The translations under genes and the position numbers were made by a program. The notes below the pieces were generated by a model. That model did not search any database. It was not told the DNA's origin and saw nothing but the letters and a program-made list of their open reading frames with translations. DNA of 64,000 nt from the NCBI RefSeq assembly GCF_000423345.1, contig NZ_AUHU01000009.1, positions 1 through 64,000 on the forward strand, in the 5' to 3' direction. Below, piece after piece: positions 60,479 to 64,000 of this stretch. Numbering within the stretch: position 1 is the stretch's first letter; the number at the start of each line of letters is the position of its first letter. Origin of the DNA: Marinimicrobium agarilyticum DSM 16975 (GTDB lineage Bacteria; Pseudomonadota; Gammaproteobacteria; Pseudomonadales; Cellvibrionaceae).

Positions 60479-61252
60479 ATGAGAGTTATCAGTCTTAGCG
60501 TCGATGGTATATTCCAGGCGGCTCAGCGGGGTCTGTTTGACTGGCTGGACAGTCAGGACGCAGACGTCATCTGTCTGCAGGACCTGCGCGCTCTGGAATA
60601 CGAAGTGGAGAACCAGGACGTTTTTCACCTGGAAGGCTACTTCGCCTACTATTTCGACTCCGGGACACCCCACTACAACGGGGTGGCAATCTATACCCGC
60701 AAGCAACCCAAGGCGCTGATCTTCGGCCTGGGCTTCTCGTCGGGTGTGGATATGGAAGGCCGCTATCTGCAAATTGATTACGAGCAGTTGAGCATCGGCT
60801 CAATGCTCGCACCCAGCGCGACCTCAGAAATGGAATCCCAGGAAGTGAAGATCAAATTCTTCGACGACCTCCAGGGCCATCTGGACAAGATTACCCGGAA
60901 ACGTCGTGAATTTATCTTCTGCGGTAATTGGGCCATGGCCCATACACCGCGTGACGTCACCAACCCGGAGAAAAATGAACACGAATCCGGCTTCCTGCCC
61001 CATGAGCGGCAGTGGCTGAGTCAGGTGTTCAACCAGATCGGTTACGTCGATGCCTTCCGCAAAGCCAACAAGGACCCGGACGAATACAGCTGGTGGCCCA
61101 GCGGCGCGATTAACGAAGGCGAGGGTTGGCGCACCGACATGCAGATCGTCTCAGCGCCCATCGGTCACCGCGTGGAGCATGCGGCCATCTACAAAATTCA
61201 GCAGTTCTCCAGCCACCTGCCGGTGATTGTCGACTACGACATCGAGCTGTAA
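60479..61252 (+). CDS. crc: Catabolite repression control protein Crc
   Basis: 257 residues with an exonuclease III-like fold. It opens MRVISLSVDGIFQAAQRGLFDWLDSQ, closely parallel to Pseudomonas Crc. Nuclease catalytic positions are changed: ICLQD instead of LQE, CGNWAMAH instead of GDWNxA, and SSHLP instead of SDHxP. Pseudomonas Crc is not a nuclease but a co-repressor acting with Hfq on A-rich mRNA motifs. AAGGGG lies 7 nt before the ATG. Location between pyrE and rph matches Pseudomonas. Confidence 0.9.
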   Translation: MRVISLSVDGIFQAAQRGLFDWLDSQDADVICLQDLRALEYEVENQDVFHLEGYFAYYFDSGTPHYNGVAIYTRKQPKALIFGLGFSSGVDMEGRYLQIDYEQLSIGSMLAPSATSEMESQEVKIKFFDDLQGHLDKITRKRREFIFCGNWAMAHTPRDVTNPEKNEHESGFLPHERQWLSQVFNQIGYVDAFRKANKDPDEYSWWPSGAINEGEGWRTDMQIVSAPIGHRVEHAAIYKIQQFSSHLPVIVDYDIEL

Positions 61253-61263
61253 AGAAAACGAAT

Positions 61264-61383
61264 GGCGGATGCGCTCCGCTCCGATACGTCGGACCGATCC
61301 GCCCTACGCCAACTGAAGCAAGCGTCGGAGCGATCCGCCCTACCAGAGCTTCCGTAGGGCGGCATAAGCGAAGCGCATCCGCC
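61264..61383. repeat. REP-like inverted repeat between crc and rph
   Basis: Outer arms GGCGGATGCGCTCCGCT and AGCGAAGCGCATCCGCC (one mismatch) enclose two direct copies of CGATCCGCCCTAC and an inverted GTAGGGCGG. It sits between two convergent genes and may help end transcription. Confidence 0.75.
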
Positions 61384-61392
61384 AACAGCCAG

Positions 61393-62127
61393 CTACTCCG
61401 CCAGCGCCTTCTGCTGCAACTGCGTCAGCTCCCCGATCCCTTTCTTCGCCAACGCCAACATGGCCGCAAACTCGGACTCAGAGAAGGGTTCGGCTTCAGC
61501 GGTGCCCTGAATCTCGACAATACCGCCATCATCCCCCATAACGATATTCATATCGGTATCCGCACTGGAATCCTCCGGATAGTCCAGATCCAGCACCGGC
61601 ACGCCCTGATAAATTCCCACGGAAACAGAGGCGATGGCGCGCTTGATGGGGCTTTTGGTCACCAGCCCTTTCTCCTGCAAGAAGCTCACCGCGTCGGCCA
61701 GCGCCACCCAGGCCCCGGTGATGGACGCCGTGCGGGTGCCACCATCCGCCTGGATAACGTCGCAGTCGAGCTGAATGGTGTTTTCGCCCAAGGCCTGCAA
61801 GTCCACCGCTGCGCGCAACGAGCGGCCAATCAGACGCTGGATCTCCACGGTACGGCCGCCCTGCTTACCGCGAGCCGCTTCGCGCCCCATGCGGGTACCG
61901 GTGGAGCGGGGCAGCATGCCGTATTCCGCCGTCAACCAACCTTGGCCCTGGCCGCGCAGAAACGGTGGAACGCCTTCGATGACACTGGCGGTACAAATTA
62001 CTTTGGTATCTCCAAACTCCACCAGCACCGAACCCTCGGCGTGCTTGGTGAACTGGCGGGTCAGGCGCACATCGCGCAGTTGATCGGGTTGACGGCCACT
62101 GGGGCGCTGCATCTGGCTATCCGACAT
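61393..62127 (-). CDS. rph: Ribonuclease PH
   Basis: 244 residues. Landmarks: [64 protein letters not shown], and [19 protein letters not shown]. Phosphorolytic 3'-5' exoribonuclease trimming tRNA 3' ends. AAGGAA lies 6 nt before the ATG at 62127. Divergent from yicC. Confidence 0.97.
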   Translation of the reverse strand: MSDSQMQRPSGRQPDQLRDVRLTRQFTKHAEGSVLVEFGDTKVICTASVIEGVPPFLRGQGQGWLTAEYGMLPRSTGTRMGREAARGKQGGRTVEIQRLIGRSLRAAVDLQALGENTIQLDCDVIQADGGTRTASITGAWVALADAVSFLQEKGLVTKSPIKRAIASVSVGIYQGVPVLDLDYPEDSSADTDMNIVMGDDGGIVEIQGTAEAEPFSESEFAAMLALAKKGIGELTQLQQKALAE

Positions 62128-62252
62128 GGTGTGTTCCTTAATGCTGAAAAGAATGGGGTGGGGGCTGTGGTAAGATCGCCCTCTTGATGGAGGCGAAGCC
62201 TACCAGCTCTCGCCTTGTATGGTAACCACTCACCGAACACAGAGGACCTTCC

Positions 62253-63119
62253 ATGCCACGCAGTATGACCGGTTTCGCCCGCAAAGCGCAGCAATACGAT
62301 TGGGGCACCCTCACCTGGGAGATCCGCAGCGTCAACCATCGCTATCTGGAACCGGCTTTCCGGCTCCCGGAAGACCTGCGCGAAATCGAGCCCAAACTGC
62401 GCGAGCGCATCCGCAAGGCGCTATTCCGGGGCAAGCTGGAAATGAGCCTGACTGTGCAGAAGGAAGAGGCCTCCGACCAGAGCCTGGGACTGGACCTCAG
62501 GCGCGTTCGCCAACTGGCCGATGCCGCCCAGAAAATCGGCAACGAACTGCACGACGCCGCGCCCATCAACCCATTGGAAGTTCTGCGCTGGCCGGGCGTG
62601 CTGCAGCAGTCCGAGCTGAACCGGGAGACGCTGGTCGATGCCGCGCTTACCCAGTTCGATGAGGCGCTGAAACAGCTGATTGAACACCGCGAGCGCGAAG
62701 GCAAAGAGCTGGCCCAGTTTATTCAGCAGCGGCTGGACGGCATCAGCGAACAGGTCGCCAAACTGCGCGAGCGCCTGCCGGAAATTCTCGCCTCCCAGCG
62801 GGAAAAACTGCAAACCAAAATCGAAGCCCTGCAAGTGGAGCTGGACCCGGAACGGCTGGAGCAGGAAATTGCGCTACTGGCCCAGAAGGCCGACGTGGAT
62901 GAAGAGTTGGATCGCCTTGACACTCATGTCACTGAAGTCAAACACACCCTCACCCAGAAAAACTCCCTCGGTCGCCGGCTCGATTTTTTGATGCAGGAAC
63001 TCAACCGCGAAGCCAATACCCTGTCGTCAAAGGCGATTGTGGCGGAAACCACCCAGTCCGCCGTGGAGCTGAAGGTGTTAATCGAGCAGATGCGGGAACA
63101 GGTCCAGAATATCGAATGA
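62253..63119 (+). CDS. yicC: YicC-family endoribonuclease-like protein
   Basis: 288 residues, E. coli-like length. Starts MPRSMTGFARKAQQYDWGTLTWEIRSVNHRYLE and ends with the DUF1732 region (GRRLDFLMQELNREANTLSSKA). The middle is a coiled coil. E. coli YicC has been reported to be an endoribonuclease. GAGGA lies 6 nt before the ATG. Confidence 0.95.
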   Translation: MPRSMTGFARKAQQYDWGTLTWEIRSVNHRYLEPAFRLPEDLREIEPKLRERIRKALFRGKLEMSLTVQKEEASDQSLGLDLRRVRQLADAAQKIGNELHDAAPINPLEVLRWPGVLQQSELNRETLVDAALTQFDEALKQLIEHREREGKELAQFIQQRLDGISEQVAKLRERLPEILASQREKLQTKIEALQVELDPERLEQEIALLAQKADVDEELDRLDTHVTEVKHTLTQKNSLGRRLDFLMQELNREANTLSSKAIVAETTQSAVELKVLIEQMREQVQNIE

Positions 63120-63302
63120 CCATTCTTAGCTTTCCCTTGGTCGCCTTTTCCTTCCTTTATTCCCGTAACTCACTGATTTTAGTAATATTTCTAGTTCAAC
63201 GCGTTTCAACGGATTTCAGGCTGTTTCAAACAAACGGTGAGTAACACGGTGACTGAACTTGCGATAGACTCATCTCAACTGGTGAGTAAATCGGAGTTTG
63301 AT
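63120..63302. other. Junction between yicC and integrase gene
   Basis: 183 bp, more AT-rich than the flanks. It contains repeated GTTTCAA words (63205-63235) and two GGTGAGTAA words (63236 and 63281). A left attachment site is expected here, but without the other end it cannot be defined. Confidence 0.4.
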
Positions 63303-64000
63303 ATGCCCCTCAACGCCAACCAAGTGGCCAAACTGGCCACCGGCGACCCTATCCGAAAATCTGATGGCAAAGGCCTCTATTTCGTCGTTCCGGAATCCGG
63401 GGAGCCGTTCTGGGCACTGCGCTATACCGTCAACGGTAAGCGCCGTCAGATGACGTTGGGCAACTATCGAGACCTTCCGCTTGCCGACGCACGCTTGGAG
63501 GCTGAACAGCAGAAGAAGCTGGTTCGGGAAGGGAAGGACCCGCTGGTGGTCAAGGAGCGTCATGCGTGGACCGGCATTTCGACGATCTCCGACGTTTTCG
63601 AGGACTGGTATGCAACAGATCTCGTCTTACGACTTAAGCATCCACATATTCCCCGACGAGTCTTTCGCAAAGAGATAGAGCCGGTGATCGGCCGAATGGG
63701 GGTCAATGACGTCAGCCCGTTGGACATCAGAGAAGTCATCCGGCGCGTCAAGATCAGCAACCGACCCACCATTGCCAATGACGTGCTGATGTACGCGAAA
63801 CAATTGTTCAGGCATGCCATCAAGCTCGGACTCATCACCTACAACAATCCGGCGGCAGCTTTTACGGTCAGCGATGCCGGCGGCATCGAAAACAGTCGGG
63901 ATCGATCCCTGGCGCCGGAAGAAATCGACCACGCCTTCCAAGTCTTCAGAGAAAACTCGGTGGCCTTTGGGAGGGACAACTATTTGGCCTGTTGCCTCAT
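63303..64000 (+). CDS. Tyrosine recombinase / phage integrase, N-terminal part (runs off right edge)
   Basis: 232 codons visible from ATG 63303 with GGAG 6 nt upstream. N-terminal DUF4102-like arm-binding domain (SDGKGLYFVVPESGEPFWALRYTVNGKRRQMTLGNYRDLPLADAR) followed by a SAM-like core-binding domain (FEDWYATDLVLRL ... VSPLDIREVI ... IANDVLMYAKQLFRHAIKLGL). The catalytic R-H-R-Y part lies outside the window. P4/CP4-like integrases with this layout drive prophages and genomic islands. Lower GC than yicC. Confidence 0.9.
   Translation, partial: MPLNANQVAKLATGDPIRKSDGKGLYFVVPESGEPFWALRYTVNGKRRQMTLGNYRDLPLADARLEAEQQKKLVREGKDPLVVKERHAWTGISTISDVFEDWYATDLVLRLKHPHIPRRVFRKEIEPVIGRMGVNDVSPLDIREVIRRVKISNRPTIANDVLMYAKQLFRHAIKLGLITYNNPAAAFTVSDAGGIENSRDRSLAPEEIDHAFQVFRENSVAFGRDNYLACCL

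Overview
The window is a GC-rich bacterial chromosome segment from a gammaproteobacterium. It most resembles the plant-polysaccharide-degrading Cellvibrionaceae (Marinimicrobium, Cellvibrio, Saccharophagus, Teredinibacter). Two things point there: a cluster of cellulases and a mannanase with CBM2 and CBM10 modules joined by long poly-serine linkers, and a housekeeping block in the order known from Pseudomonas and its relatives (rpmB-rpmG, radC, coaBC, algC, argB, slmA, pyrE, crc, rph, yicC). The genus is an inference from gene content.

Layout. 1-12.8 kb (all minus strand): a surface-protein locus in which lipoprotein genes alternate with two-partner-secretion (TPS) exoprotein genes. The order of transcription is lipoprotein B, a short TPS protein, lipoprotein A, then a giant TPS exoprotein that runs off the left edge. 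Lipoproteins A and B and their leaders are a recent duplication. 12.9-14.8 kb: a polymorphic-toxin-like gene and a small overlapping gene that is probably its immunity partner. 15-23 kb: ackA-pta, mutM, phoB-phoR and ubiC-ubiA. 23-35 kb: a DAACS symporter, a thioesterase/hydratase pair, an HDOD protein, oxyR-recG, an epimerase-like protein, an ALG10-like membrane glycosyltransferase and recQ. 35-45 kb: a cell-wall-degradation cluster (GH9, a beta-propeller lipoprotein, GH6, GH5 and a CBM32/FN3 protein). 45.7-49.1 kb: an ABC exporter with a GyrI-like protein and a divergent WYL regulator. 49.1-51.4 kb: a DGPF protein, an ECF sigma factor with C-terminal extension, and an outer-membrane barrel. 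51.6-63.1 kb: the conserved housekeeping block, which lacks dut between coaBC and algC. 63.3 kb to the right edge: the start of a tyrosine-recombinase gene, suggesting a mobile element inserted after yicC.

The most unusual structure is a family of five long hairpin elements at 24.5, 24.7, 35.2, 52.3 and 52.6 kb. Each has 29-30 bp inverted arms around a conserved core of about 51 bp that itself contains two mini-hairpins. Arm sequences differ between copies, but pairing is kept: all 11 left-arm differences between the 24 kb and 52 kb copies are matched by complementary changes in the right arm. Twice, two elements are joined head-to-head in a REPIN-like composite. No tRNA, rRNA or CRISPR array was seen.
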